A stretch of DNA of 64,000 nucleotides from CAYOXM01 sp964407925 (lineage in GTDB: Bacteria > Patescibacteriota > Patescibacteriia > SG8-24): assembly GCA_964407925.1 (NCBI GenBank), contig CAYOXM010000001.1, positions 80,249 to 144,248 on the forward strand. Reading direction: 5' to 3'. Shown piece by piece: positions 28,016 to 38,404 of the stretch (positions are counted from its first letter, which is position 1; every line of letters begins with the position of its first letter). The notes below the pieces were generated by a model that was given only the letters and a program-made list of their open reading frames with translations, was not told the DNA's origin and ran no database searches. Position numbers and translations under genes: made by a program.

Positions 28016-28018
28016 TGA

Positions 28019-31000
28019 TCAAGGTTTACACGCGTTTCCCGGCCCCGGATCGATGCTGCTGCAATACGCGGGCGTATTCGGCGATAAGGGTGCACCGGGG
28101 TAAACGCAGTACGTGTACTTGCTGGGATTCCCGTTGCAATACGTCGGCCCGGAGACGTCCGGAACTGACCAGTAGGCGATGTATCGCTTGCCCGCAGCCG
28201 GCGTATTGTTCACGCCGCTGCCGCCGATCGGGTAGTACAGCACCGAGCAATCGTCGTGCCAGCTCTTCGCCGACAGGCCGTAATCGGGGAACCCGCTGCC
28301 TCCGCTCGTGTAGTCATACACGTAGTAGTCGTAACGTACGCCCGGCTTACGGTCGATCGTCATGGTTTCGATGCCGCCGGGGTTGAAGTACCCGCTGCTC
28401 GAACCGGTGTCGTCGACGTCGAGCACGTAGGAATACGGACCGTCCGTGATCTTCGCCTTCCAGTACGGCATGTTTCCGCCGCCTGCGCTGTAATACAGGT
28501 GTTTGGTCTTCGCGGCATCGCCGCCCTCCGATGTCACCATGTGGAAGTCCAAGTCGCGGCCGGCGCTCCATTTTATCGTCGTACGAACCTGGTTCGCCGC
28601 AGGCTTGATCGTCGTGTCAGCGAAGTCCTTCGTGCCCTGAATGCAGTTCGTGCCATACGCATTGTTCAAGGGTACGGGCGACGTGTCGTTGCAGAGCGGG
28701 GTCGCACCACCGTCCTTGACCACCTTTGCCATCGGCGTCACGCCGTTGCATGGTGTCTTGTCGATGTCGCCGCTGAACGAGTAGGAGCCGTCTCCCGCAA
28801 CGCCGGCCTCGGCCACGACCGTGGCGCCGCATATGATCTGCACTTTCGCGTTCGCGAGGCCGCCGCCGGTCTGCGGATCGATGATCTTGCCCGAGACGGC
28901 GATGCCTTCGTCATAGAGGCCGTCGCAATCGTTATCCTTTCCGTCGCATGACTCGACCGCCGCCGCGACGCTTACCGATTGCGGCGCGCCATTTTCGTCG
29001 GTGTATCCCTGCACGTACGCGCCGTGCGTATTGTAGTTCTTGTCGTCGCAGTCCGGCGGGACCGGCACGCCGTCGTTGTCGTCGTCGGGGTCGCAAACGT
29101 CCTTGAGCGTCTTCGGGGTCAATTGCCCGCACCACGGCTTCGCACCCGCTTGGCAGGAATCGTTTTCCCAATTGTTGTAGTCGGAGTTGTATTGCGGACA
29201 AACCTGCGAATCCTCGGCTGCGCACGTCCGCAGGCAGGTCTTGGCGTCGCAGACGGCGTCGCCGGTCCGCTTGCCGTAAGACCTGTGCTCGGGCTTGTTG
29301 CTCACGCAGATGTATTCGCCGGACAGGCCGAGACCGCCATCGCAGTCCTCGGGGCCCGAAGGGTTCGTCAGGCTGCTCTGGACGATGTTGTCGCCGCAGT
29401 AACCGCCAGATTTGACCGCGGTCTTGCAGGCGCTCGTGCAGTACGTGCACGTCAGGCCGTAGGCGGGGGTGCAGACCTTGTTGTTGTTCTTGCCCTCGTC
29501 GCACTCCTCGGCCGCGCCGGCATACACGAACCCGTCGCCGCACTTGGCAAGCTTGCACATGATGCCTTTGGCCGGATCGATGATGCAGCCGTCCTTGTTG
29601 TTATCGTTGCCGTCATCGCACTCCTCGGCACCCTCTTTGACGCCGTTGCCGCAGGAACCGGGAACGGTGCACTTCCAATTCGTCCACGTACAGGCCTTGT
29701 TCGAACCCGTATTGTCCGCAGTCGTGGTCGGGTCGTTCGGACGGCACTCGCGCCGGTTCTTCTGCTGCGCCTCGGGACAGAATCCCATGCACTTCACGCC
29801 GACGCCGCAATCGATGTCCTTTTCGCAGCCCGTCTGCGCGGGATTGTCGCAGAAACCCTTGGCTTCCTGGAATCCGCCGTCACAAACCTCCGCGCCGCTC
29901 ACCTGACCGTCGCCGCAGCGAGGACCGGCAGCCGTACAATCCCACGTGCACGACGAAGTACCGACGCCCGCCTTGGTCGTGCCGCAGGCGGCGAAGCCGT
30001 CGATGCCGTTCTTCGGCGACCATGCGGGTACGGCGTCGAAGTAGTACTGACCGTTCAGATCCTTGCAGTCGCAAGCCTCGCTCGGCTGTTTCTGGCCGTC
30101 GCCGCAGAAGAATCCCTTGCCGGTGCAGCTCGCGCCGCAATACCCGTACTTGCCGTTCAGCGGCCCGTCGTCGCACGTTTCGGGCGGCGATTGGATCACG
30201 CCGTCGCCGCACGAACCGCCCTCGCAGACGCCTGAGGCGGGCAGTTCCCACTTGCAGCTCCCGGTGCATTTCTGCGTCTGCATGCCCGCGCGGCCGCCGG
30301 CCGTCGTGCACTTGATCGCCTGAGCCTGTCCCGGTTCGCACTCTTCCGTCGCGGGATCGACTTGGCCGTCGCCGCATACGCCGTTCTTGCCCACCTCGGT
30401 CCCCTTGCATTGCGGCGACACCGGGTTGACGCGGCCGATGAACACCCTGCCGTCCTTGTAGGTGCAGACGGCGCTGTCCACGACGCATTCAGGATCGGCC
30501 GCGCACGTCCCGACGCTCCGTTCGGGGCACGTGCCGCCAGACCACGACACGGCGTTGGCGTAATACTCGAAATCGTTGCGCAGCCGGAAGTTCGGGCCGG
30601 CCGTGTCCTGGAAGTACTGGTACTCGTACACGTGCGATCCGGACGGGCAGAGGTACGAACGCTTGGCGTCGGACCAGCACGTCGTACCGTCGCGGTCGGT
30701 CGCCTTGCAGAAGCCGTGATCGTTCAACGGATCGACCGGTCCGCCGAAGCCGGCGGCGCTCCTCAACTGGCCGTTCCAGGACGGCCACGTGCTGTTCGAC
30801 ATCGTTACGATGTACGAACCGGCGTCGAGCCGCGGGTACGCCCCCGTCTCCTGCTTCTTCATGACGAGCGCGCGGCGATAACCGTCGATTTGCGCCCAGC
30901 GGAGGACGTCGCGTACGAGCTTCGACTTCGGCGCGTCGCAATAGAAGCCGCCTCGGGCGAGCGAACCGTCGCCTTTCAGCATGAATTCGCCGGACTTGTC

Positions 31001-34000
31001 CTTCTTGCACGTGAGGTCATCGTTGCAACCGACGCTCATGCCGGCGTTCGGAACCGCGACTCCGGCGCCGTCCTTGCATTGGCCGGACTCCAAATCGCAC
31101 TTGTTTTCGCCATAACCGGGGACGAGCACTCCGGCGATGTTCACCTTGCAGTCGTCGTCGGTAATGCAGCGGACGGTCACGTCGTCGCTCCGCCGGCACA
31201 CCAGCTGATCCTTCAGTTCTTCCTGATAGTTGAAGTCGACGTTCTGAATGATCTGATTGAAGATATTCGTCGTTTCCGCCGAGGCGCCGTCCGTGTAGGA
31301 CATGATCGCCACGTTGGTGAAGAGCTTGCTGCTCACCTTGGAACCAGCGCTCACGTACGTGGTACGGCCGTCCTTGAGGGCCTCGTACCCGTCGGAAGTC
31401 GAGCGGACCGGATTGCCGCCGAAACCGCGCGATCGATACCAATCCATGATGTCGACGTGCTTCAAGTTCGTCGTCAGGCGGAGGCCGACGGCGTCTTTCG
31501 CCCATTTCGGATCTTTGGTGGCGTAGGTGAAGAGGTACTCCTTGATGATGTCCTTGCCGGGGTTGATGATGACCGGCTTCTCGTTGAAGTCGGGCAGCGA
31601 GGCGGGCAGCGCGTCGCCGGCCTGTTTCGCGCCATCGCGGCAATAGTAGAACTTCACCCTGGTTTCGGGATCGTAGAAGGGATACCAGATGGTGGAATTT
31701 GCCACGCAGTCGCTCTTCGCAGGCGACGGGTCCCACGGCAATACGCCGCCGGACAGCGAGCCGTTCGCCGGACAGAGACGGCGTGCGGGCCACGGGTTGT
31801 CGCAGAGGAAGACGGTCACGTCCGAGGTGCCCGAGAATACCTGCTCGTCGGCGTCCTTGCAGCTCGCGCCGGCGCAATCGCCGTCGACGGCGCAGACTTT
31901 TCCGGCCTTCGTTCCGCCGTCGCACAGCTTCGGCTTCACGTGTGCCGTAGCCTCGACGACCGCTTCGCCGTTGTGGGCGACGTAGCCGACGGGAAGATCG
32001 GTCTTGACGCTGCCGCGGACGCGGACGTCGGCCGTGGCCTGCTGCTTCGCGCCGACGATATCGGGATTCACGATGACGACGGAAGCCGTCTCCTTGGTCG
32101 ACGCCGGCTGCGGGGTCCATTGCCAATCCCACTCATAGGGCGGCATCGAGGCGATCTGCTCGCCGCTGGACGCCTTGGCGTGGGCGACGACGCCCTGATG
32201 GTCGTCCGGCGGATTGGTGGTCCACAGCAGGATCGAAGACGGGATGACCTCGACGTGGTCGATCGTGCAGATGTCCTGCTTGGTGCGGAAATACGTCACG
32301 ACGCCCTTGGACACGTCGGTTGCGGAGAGCAGCGAGACGCCTTGGACGTTCTTGACGTCCTTCTTGACCAAGAGGCGGACCCACGTGTTCGCGGGAAGGG
32401 CAGCGGTCGGCGCGATGGTCGTCTCGGTCACGCCGGACGACTCGATGGAATCGACCGTGATCGGCACGCTGCAGTACGTGTTGGTCACCGGCGGACCGGC
32501 GGCGCTGATGTCGCGGAAGAAGAGGCCTCGGAAGAAGTCGATGGTACCGCGAATGACGCGCTGGATGAACGATCCGGGGGCGGACGAGGGGGCGACGACG
32601 TTGTCGGCAAGCACCTTCACGGTCCCTGCCGGGCAGGTCGCATTGGGATCGGCCGAGAAGTCGGTTCCGAGAAGGACGTTCTGCGCGATCGAGCCGGCGT
32701 CCATGAGCTGGTCGAAGCTCACGGTGTAGGCGGCATTCCGGCAGATGTCGGGCGGCCACGGCGGTTTGACGGCCGTGATCTTCGGCCGCGGCGCGCAGCA
32801 CCCGTTCGTGGCACAGGCCAAGCTCGCGCCATACGTTTCGCAGAAGGCGTCCTGCTGATTCTCGGGTTTGGTCTTGCAAGTGCAGGAAAGCGCGACCTTC
32901 GCGATGCCCGCATCATCGGTCGCGATGCCCGTAGTCGTTGCACGGACTTGGGAGGTGCTGCCGGCGGCGGTCTTCGCGTCGAAACCGACCTGCGGCTGCG
33001 CGACCGTGACCTGATACGAGTCGATTTTCGCGTCCGGCGGCTGCTCGCAAAGCGCCTGTTCGCCCTTGCCTGCGGGCGGCGGGAAGCCGTTATCGCCGCA
33101 GAACGAGGCATCGGTATAGAAAGCGGACGACCCCTTGAGCAGGCAGCTCGTTGAGCAGAATTCTGAGGCGGCGGGATCAGTCTCGCAGGCGGCGTCTTCG
33201 CCGAGTTCGGCGATGCCGTTACCGCAGCATGGCGCGGCGATGCCCGCACCGCAGGCCTTCGTCCCCTTGCGGAGACATGTCGCGGCATCGCATCCGTTCG
33301 CCGTGGGCGTCTCGCCGGGATCGGCGATGCCGTTCGGACCGAGCTCGCAGTAGGCGTCTTCGCCGGGTTCATCCTTGCCGTTGCCGCAGAAATTCAGGCA
33401 GGCCTGACCGGGAGTCGCGCCCTTGCACGACGGGAGCGTGCCCTCCCTCACGCACTCCTTGTTGCAACCGTCGCCGTCGGAGGTGTTGCCGTCGTCGCAT
33501 GACTCGCCGTCGCTCACGAAGCCGTCGCCGCAGACCGAACCCTTCGCCGATGACGTGCCGGTGAAGATGCAACCGATGTCATCGGCATACCCGTCGACAT
33601 GGTCTCCGGGCTTCTTGCAGCCTGGGGCGAAAGTGTCGGCGCACGTGCCGCCGGGGCAGTCGCCGTTCGTCGTGCACGACTTCTCGTCCTTCGTGCCGCC
33701 GTCGCACCGCTGCACCATGTCGCACGATTCGCCGGCGTTCACGGTCTTGTTGCCGCACGTGGGGGCGATGGTGCCGACGAGGAGGCACTTGGCGCTGCAG
33801 ACGGCGGGCGTGATCGCGATGTCACACTCTTCGTACTGCGCGTCGAGAACGCCGTTGCCGCATTGCGGAATCACGTTTTGCGAACCGCGAAGGAGGCATT
33901 GCGCGGTGCACTGCTGCTTCGGCACGGGGTTGGTGTTGACGAGCGTCGCTACGGGAGACGGCGAAACAGGCGTCACGGGGTTGCCATCGATAAAGCCGCC

Positions 34001-37000
34001 GAGCACGTGGTTCGGATTATCGAACGTCCACTGCCAATCGTAATCGTCCGCATCGAGCAGCTGACCGTTCTTGCTGCATTCGTCCGGAGAGCCGAAGGGA
34101 CTCACCGTGAGGTCCTTGCGCTCACCGACATAGAAAAGGGTCGAAACCGACGGCTTCACTTCGGCACGGCTCGCGAGACATGCCGTCGGATCGTCCTTGG
34201 TGCGGAATTTCCAGCTGTAGTACAGGCCGTCATTGAGGCCGCCGAGCGGGACGCTGCTGCGGCTGTAGACGCCCTCGAGGACGGACGGCGTGGCGGGATT
34301 ATCGCTCTTCACGCGGACGAGGTAGAACGTGCTCGGGAGAAGGTTCTTGCCCGTCTGCTCCTTGAGCGTGAAGTGCTTGAACAGCTTGATGTCCGGCGTC
34401 CCGAGAATGGTCTCGTCGGGCGGCATGACTTCGGCCGTCCAGACCTGCCCCCCGAGATCGAGGAAGGGCGGCGTGCAAGAAGCGTTGCGGCAGCGGAGAA
34501 GCTCGATGTTGCCCGCCGCGGTCAGGCTGTTCTCGTTCATCGGAACGTTGAACTTGGCCTCGATTGCGGCGTTGATGCACGCCTCCGTGCATCCCGCGAC
34601 CGGCGTCATTTCGATGATGCGCGGCTCGGCGAACTTCACGGTGATGTCCGACTCCCCCTTCTTCGTGATCGGCGTCCCGATGGCGGACATGGTCGCCTCA
34701 AGCGGCGTCGACGGCGTTTCGATTTTCGCCTTGACCTTCTGCACGCACTCGCTTTCGGGCGGGCTGTACGGAGGAGGCAGGAGGGCGAGGTACACGTTGT
34801 TCGCGTACCAAACGATCGAGTACACGCCGGGGGTGCACTGCAGGCTATTGCAGTTCACGCCGGTCGGCCTCGCGGCATATCCGACGCCGAACTCGTCCTG
34901 GTCGATCGTGTCCTTCGGCGGATCGACGAACACCTTTGAGAGCGCGCACGGCTGACCGCTCGTCTGTACGCGGAACTTGTAAACGTAATCGCCGCCCGGT
35001 TTGCGGTCGAGGTCGCCGTCGAGGAAGCGGCCACCGGGGCCGGGCTCCCTGAATCCGAGGTTGCTGCCGGGATTCGAAACCAGGCGTACCTGATACCACA
35101 TGCCGTCCTTGAGGAAGGTCGACGTCGGACCTGCGCCGTTGTAATTGAACGGCGGCGTGAACGTGATGACTTTGCAAGACTCGTTCGTCGGCCCGTCGCT
35201 GCAGTCGGTCTTCGAGAAAATCAGCGGGCTCACGAGGACGTCGCAAGAGCCGGGGGCGGCGTCGTTACCGCACTCGCGGACCTCGACCGAAGCGGAGAGC
35301 GAACCGAGATCGGTCTGCAGTTCCGTGCTGAACTGAATGCGGATTTCGGCATTCTTGCAGGCATCGGTCGACTCCTTGTACGGCGAAGGACTCTGCAGGA
35401 CGGCGGGGGCGGGATCAAGTTTGCAAATCGCATTTTCCACGACGACCGGGAGCGACGGCAGGATGCTCGTGCTGAAAAGCCAGCCGTAGGCGCTGTTCCT
35501 GACCGGAGGGGCGCAGAAATTCGGACCGCCCTGACAAGAGCCGTTCGCGCAGCATTCGGTACCGTTGGGGCAAGACGCGCCGGCATCGTTGCAGTCCCCC
35601 ACCGTGAACGGCACGGCATTCGAACTCAGCTGGTTGTTGGCGACGACGTACACCGGACCCGATGCGGGCCACGTGGACTTGTTCGGGAAATCGCCGGCGA
35701 CGATCGTGTCGATCTTCGCGTCCGACCACGTGCTGTATGCGCCATCGCCCGTCGTGACGGTCGTGGGCGCGCACACGCCATCGGAGGCGGGGGCACACTG
35801 GTCGCCGATCGCGGCGCTGCAGGCCGCCTTGGTATTGATGCACTTGGTGACGTTGCTCTTGAAAAATTCGACGCTATACCGCGGAGCCGAACCCGGACCG
35901 GCGTTTCCCGACGAACCGAAGCCTTCGCCGGTGATGGACACGGCCTTACCCGGACGACCGTTGTCCGGCTCGATGGCGCAAAGTCCCGGACGCAACGGCT
36001 CGTTCGTCACCCGGAAAAGGATGTCGTCGTTGCTGTATTTTGCCGGCGGAGCGGTGACGATCTGCACCTTATGCGAGACGCCAGGGAGCGCGCCGAAGTT
36101 GAGCGGCAAGCCGCCCTGATACTCGCTCGGGACCTTCACGATGACGTAGTTGTCCTTCCAATTGTTGGCGCAAATCGGATCGTCTCCGAGGCCGATATCG
36201 CCGGAGCACGAACCCTGCGGGCAGTCGGCATCCTTGGTGCAGGCGGTGCCGTTCTTCGTACCGCCGACGCAATGCAGCGCGCCGCCCGTATTTTTGAACC
36301 GTACCGTCCCCTTGAAACCGCCGAAACCGGTACCGATGACGGTGACGTAGGAACCGACCGGACCGTGATCGGGAACGACCTCGAGAATCTTCGGGAGTCC
36401 TGCGGCAGAGGGCGGCGCTACGAGGAAGTTGACCGTGTTCGAATCCGTGCCGTTAACGACGACTTTCACCGGGTAGGTCTTCTCCGGCACGGGAGGCACG
36501 ATTGCCTTCACCGACGCTGCCGTCCATCCGCCCGACGCCACGGTCGCGGCATAGGAACCGAGAGCGACCGTACTAGAGCCGATCACGTCGCCAAAACCCG
36601 ACCCGTGGATGAGGAAATCGTTGCCTGGCGTTCCCTGATCGGGTTCCACGTAACAAATGCCCGGAAGAACGGTGGCGTTCACCGTGAACGTCCCGTTGTT
36701 GCCGGGTTTCGCGCCAAAATCGTCGTCGGTCTGGTCTGAAGGACCGCCGGCGGTAGTAAGTTTCAACGGGCCGGTGACGGCGTTCGCGGGAACGGCGACG
36801 ACGACCTCGTCGTTCTTCCATGCGCCGGGCGCGCACGCCGCCGCGACGACGTCGTCGGAAGGATCGGGTCCGCCGAGGAACGTGACAGAACCGGGGTTGT
36901 CCCCGAGGAAACGGCCCTTGATCGTGATGAGCGAACCGGGACCGGCAGCCTTCGGGTTGAAATCGTCGATGACCGGCCTTTCTTCGCATTTCTTCGTCAG

Positions 37001-38395
37001 GGGGTTGCAATATCCCGAAGAGCAGTCGCTGTTCGATGAGCAGCTCGAGCCGTTGCATGACCCGCACGCGCCACCGCAGTCGACGCCCGTCTCCCCTTCC
37101 GCGTCGTCCTTAACAGCGTTGCAGCAGTGCGGGGGGGTTACGGTGAAGGTCGCCTGCGCCGTAGTGCTCGATTGGGGAACGCCGTCCTGCGCCACCGCGG
37201 AAATCGTGTGGCTTCCGGGGGTCATGGTGGCGATATCGACGCTCAGCAGCGAGCTGTCGACGATGAACGGCTTGTCCAAATTGGCGTTGGCGATGCTGCC
37301 CGGCGACGGATTAAGCTCGGCATCGAGCAGCTTGTCCGTGCCGCCGTCGACGAGGAAGTCGACGACGCCGACGAGGAAGTCGTCGTCGGCAACGGCATGG
37401 ACGGAGGCGGGATTCACGCCGCAATATGCCGGCGACGACGTGGGCGAATCCACGCTGACTGTCGGCGGTGCGACGTCACGGAGCGAGTTGAACGCGATCG
37501 CACGATCGCAGAGATCGGCCTGGGCCTGCGGCGAAGAGATGTCGCCCGGGGGGCCCGGCGGCAGGAAGGGGCAGAGCAGGGTCCTCCCGTTCACGTCGGT
37601 GATGGCGCCGCCTTTCGCGCGAACGACGTACCAGAAATCACCCTCGAAATCGGTCGGGTTGTCGCCCGGCGTCCCACTCGGCTTGAAGAGCACCTTGTTC
37701 GACTGGACGGTGAGCGTGCCCGCGACCGTCGTGGTGCAGGAGGCTGACGCGAACGGCTGCGCAGCGCCGCCGCCATCGAGACGCGCGTTGCATTTCTTCA
37801 CCTCGACATTCGTCGGCGTGATGCTGACGCCGGAAACCGCGGTGTTGAACGTTATGGTGATGCCGTAGTTCTTCGGCCAGCCGGCGGAGCTCGGACCGGG
37901 ACCGAACGGCGTGATGCCGCCGATCTTGAATCCGCCGAACCCTCCTCCCCCGAAACCGCCGCTGCATACCTGACCGGGAGGACAGTTACCGCTGCCGCTG
38001 CCGCCGAGACCGTCATCGCCGGTGATCGCGCGGAAGACGAACTGCGTGATGGCGAATGCGGACATGATGATGACGAGGCCGATCGTCCCGTTGATCATCC
38101 ACTTCTTCGCGGTGCTGATTTTTTCCTCGTTGCCGCCCGCGGTCATCCACAGGAATCCCGCGTACAGCATGATGCCGACGGCGATGATGCCGAGGAATCC
38201 GAGGAAGTAGCTGATGATGCGGGAAATCGTCGTCCGGATGTCGGTGGTCGTGAGGCCGATCGCCGTGGCATAGCCGAGCCCGAGGTCGGGACCGCCCGTG
38301 CCCTGCGCCATCGCCGGCAAGGCGACGAGAACGCTCAAGAAAGCGGCAGCGGCCGCTTTCTTCATTCTGGAGAAGAGTGTGGCGAGGATGGGCAT
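28019..38395 (-). CDS. Giant secreted or membrane-tethered protein: VirB2-like N-terminus with TIG/IPT, Ig-like and Cys-rich repeats
   Basis: 3458 aa. A signal peptide (1-31, ending AMA-Q) is followed by two hydrophobic helices (about 57-82 and 97-122) in the pattern of VirB2/TrbC pilins. SbsA-type Ig domains and a Cys-rich segment (about 425-475) come next, then at least four TIG/IPT domains (for example VVPDHGPVGSYVTVIGTGFG) and further Ig-like domains. About thirteen CGDG/CGNG repeats like the Myxococcus Cys-rich repeat are spread through the middle and C-terminal half (CGDGFVSDGESCDDGN). Near the end come a MopE-like DGKDNDCDGLYDEG, a carboxypeptidase-regulatory-like beta domain and a DUF2135-like domain. 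An internal start at Met11 is possible. It likely forms a long cell-surface structure; this is inference from domain types. Confidence 0.85.
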   Translation of the reverse strand: MPILATLFSRMKKAAAAAFLSVLVALPAMAQGTGGPDLGLGYATAIGLTTTDIRTTISRIISYFLGFLGIIAVGIMLYAGFLWMTAGGNEEKISTAKKWMINGTIGLVIIMSAFAITQFVFRAITGDDGLGGSGSGNCPPGQVCSGGFGGGGFGGFKIGGITPFGPGPSSAGWPKNYGITITFNTAVSGVSITPTNVEVKKCNARLDGGGAAQPFASASCTTTVAGTLTVQSNKVLFKPSGTPGDNPTDFEGDFWYVVRAKGGAITDVNGRTLLCPFLPPGPPGDISSPQAQADLCDRAIAFNSLRDVAPPTVSVDSPTSSPAYCGVNPASVHAVADDDFLVGVVDFLVDGGTDKLLDAELNPSPGSIANANLDKPFIVDSSLLSVDIATMTPGSHTISAVAQDGVPQSSTTAQATFTVTPPHCCNAVKDDAEGETGVDCGGACGSCNGSSCSSNSDCSSGYCNPLTKKCEERPVIDDFNPKAAGPGSLITIKGRFLGDNPGSVTFLGGPDPSDDVVAAACAPGAWKNDEVVVAVPANAVTGPLKLTTAGGPSDQTDDDFGAKPGNNGTFTVNATVLPGICYVEPDQGTPGNDFLIHGSGFGDVIGSSTVALGSYAATVASGGWTAASVKAIVPPVPEKTYPVKVVVNGTDSNTVNFLVAPPSAAGLPKILEVVPDHGPVGSYVTVIGTGFGGFKGTVRFKNTGGALHCVGGTKNGTACTKDADCPQGSCSGDIGLGDDPICANNWKDNYVIVKVPSEYQGGLPLNFGALPGVSHKVQIVTAPPAKYSNDDILFRVTNEPLRPGLCAIEPDNGRPGKAVSITGEGFGSSGNAGPGSAPRYSVEFFKSNVTKCINTKAACSAAIGDQCAPASDGVCAPTTVTTGDGAYSTWSDAKIDTIVAGDFPNKSTWPASGPVYVVANNQLSSNAVPFTVGDCNDAGASCPNGTECCANGSCQGGPNFCAPPVRNSAYGWLFSTSILPSLPVVVENAICKLDPAPAVLQSPSPYKESTDACKNAEIRIQFSTELQTDLGSLSASVEVRECGNDAAPGSCDVLVSPLIFSKTDCSDGPTNESCKVITFTPPFNYNGAGPTSTFLKDGMWYQVRLVSNPGSNLGFREPGPGGRFLDGDLDRKPGGDYVYKFRVQTSGQPCALSKVFVDPPKDTIDQDEFGVGYAARPTGVNCNSLQCTPGVYSIVWYANNVYLALLPPPYSPPESECVQKVKAKIETPSTPLEATMSAIGTPITKKGESDITVKFAEPRIIEMTPVAGCTEACINAAIEAKFNVPMNENSLTAAGNIELLRCRNASCTPPFLDLGGQVWTAEVMPPDETILGTPDIKLFKHFTLKEQTGKNLLPSTFYLVRVKSDNPATPSVLEGVYSRSSVPLGGLNDGLYYSWKFRTKDDPTACLASRAEVKPSVSTLFYVGERKDLTVSPFGSPDECSKNGQLLDADDYDWQWTFDNPNHVLGGFIDGNPVTPVSPSPVATLVNTNPVPKQQCTAQCLLRGSQNVIPQCGNGVLDAQYEECDIAITPAVCSAKCLLVGTIAPTCGNKTVNAGESCDMVQRCDGGTKDEKSCTTNGDCPGGTCADTFAPGCKKPGDHVDGYADDIGCIFTGTSSAKGSVCGDGFVSDGESCDDGNTSDGDGCNKECVREGTLPSCKGATPGQACLNFCGNGKDEPGEDAYCELGPNGIADPGETPTANGCDAATCLRKGTKACGAGIAAPCCGNGIAELGEDAACETDPAASEFCSTSCLLKGSSAFYTDASFCGDNGFPPPAGKGEQALCEQPPDAKIDSYQVTVAQPQVGFDAKTAAGSTSQVRATTTGIATDDAGIAKVALSCTCKTKPENQQDAFCETYGASLACATNGCCAPRPKITAVKPPWPPDICRNAAYTVSFDQLMDAGSIAQNVLLGTDFSADPNATCPAGTVKVLADNVVAPSSAPGSFIQRVIRGTIDFFRGLFFRDISAAGPPVTNTYCSVPITVDSIESSGVTETTIAPTAALPANTWVRLLVKKDVKNVQGVSLLSATDVSKGVVTYFRTKQDICTIDHVEVIPSSILLWTTNPPDDHQGVVAHAKASSGEQIASMPPYEWDWQWTPQPASTKETASVVIVNPDIVGAKQQATADVRVRGSVKTDLPVGYVAHNGEAVVEATAHVKPKLCDGGTKAGKVCAVDGDCAGASCKDADEQVFSGTSDVTVFLCDNPWPARRLCPANGSLSGGVLPWDPSPAKSDCVANSTIWYPFYDPETRVKFYYCRDGAKQAGDALPASLPDFNEKPVIINPGKDIIKEYLFTYATKDPKWAKDAVGLRLTTNLKHVDIMDWYRSRGFGGNPVRSTSDGYEALKDGRTTYVSAGSKVSSKLFTNVAIMSYTDGASAETTNIFNQIIQNVDFNYQEELKDQLVCRRSDDVTVRCITDDDCKVNIAGVLVPGYGENKCDLESGQCKDGAGVAVPNAGMSVGCNDDLTCKKDKSGEFMLKGDGSLARGGFYCDAPKSKLVRDVLRWAQIDGYRRALVMKKQETGAYPRLDAGSYIVTMSNSTWPSWNGQLRSAAGFGGPVDPLNDHGFCKATDRDGTTCWSDAKRSYLCPSGSHVYEYQYFQDTAGPNFRLRNDFEYYANAVSWSGGTCPERSVGTCAADPECVVDSAVCTYKDGRVFIGRVNPVSPQCKGTEVGKNGVCGDGQVDPATEECEPGQAQAIKCTTAGGRAGMQTQKCTGSCKWELPASGVCEGGSCGDGVIQSPPETCDDGPLNGKYGYCGASCTGKGFFCGDGQKQPSEACDCKDLNGQYYFDAVPAWSPKNGIDGFAACGTTKAGVGTSSCTWDCTAAGPRCGDGQVSGAEVCDGGFQEAKGFCDNPAQTGCEKDIDCGVGVKCMGFCPEAQQKNRRECRPNDPTTTADNTGSNKACTWTNWKCTVPGSCGNGVKEGAEECDDGNDNNKDGCIIDPAKGIMCKLAKCGDGFVYAGAAEECDEGKNNNKVCTPAYGLTCTYCTSACKTAVKSGGYCGDNIVQSSLTNPSGPEDCDGGLGLSGEYICVSNKPEHRSYGKRTGDAVCDAKTCLRTCAAEDSQVCPQYNSDYNNWENDSCQAGAKPWCGQLTPKTLKDVCDPDDDNDGVPVPPDCDDKNYNTHGAYVQGYTDENGAPQSVSVAAAVESCDGKDNDCDGLYDEGIAVSGKIIDPQTGGGLANAKVQIICGATVVAEAGVAGDGSYSFSGDIDKTPCNGVTPMAKVVKDGGATPLCNDTSPVPLNNAYGTNCIQGTKDFADTTIKPAANQVRTTIKWSAGRDLDFHMVTSEGGDAAKTKHLYYSAGGGNMPYWKAKITDGPYSYVLDVDDTGSSSGYFNPGGIETMTIDRKPGVRYDYYVYDYTSGGSGFPDYGLSAKSWHDDCSVLYYPIGGSGVNNTPAAGKRYIAYWSVPDVSGPTYCNGNPSKYTYCVYPGAPLSPNTPAYCSSIDPGPGNACKP

Positions 38396-38404
38396 GGTCG
38401 GTAA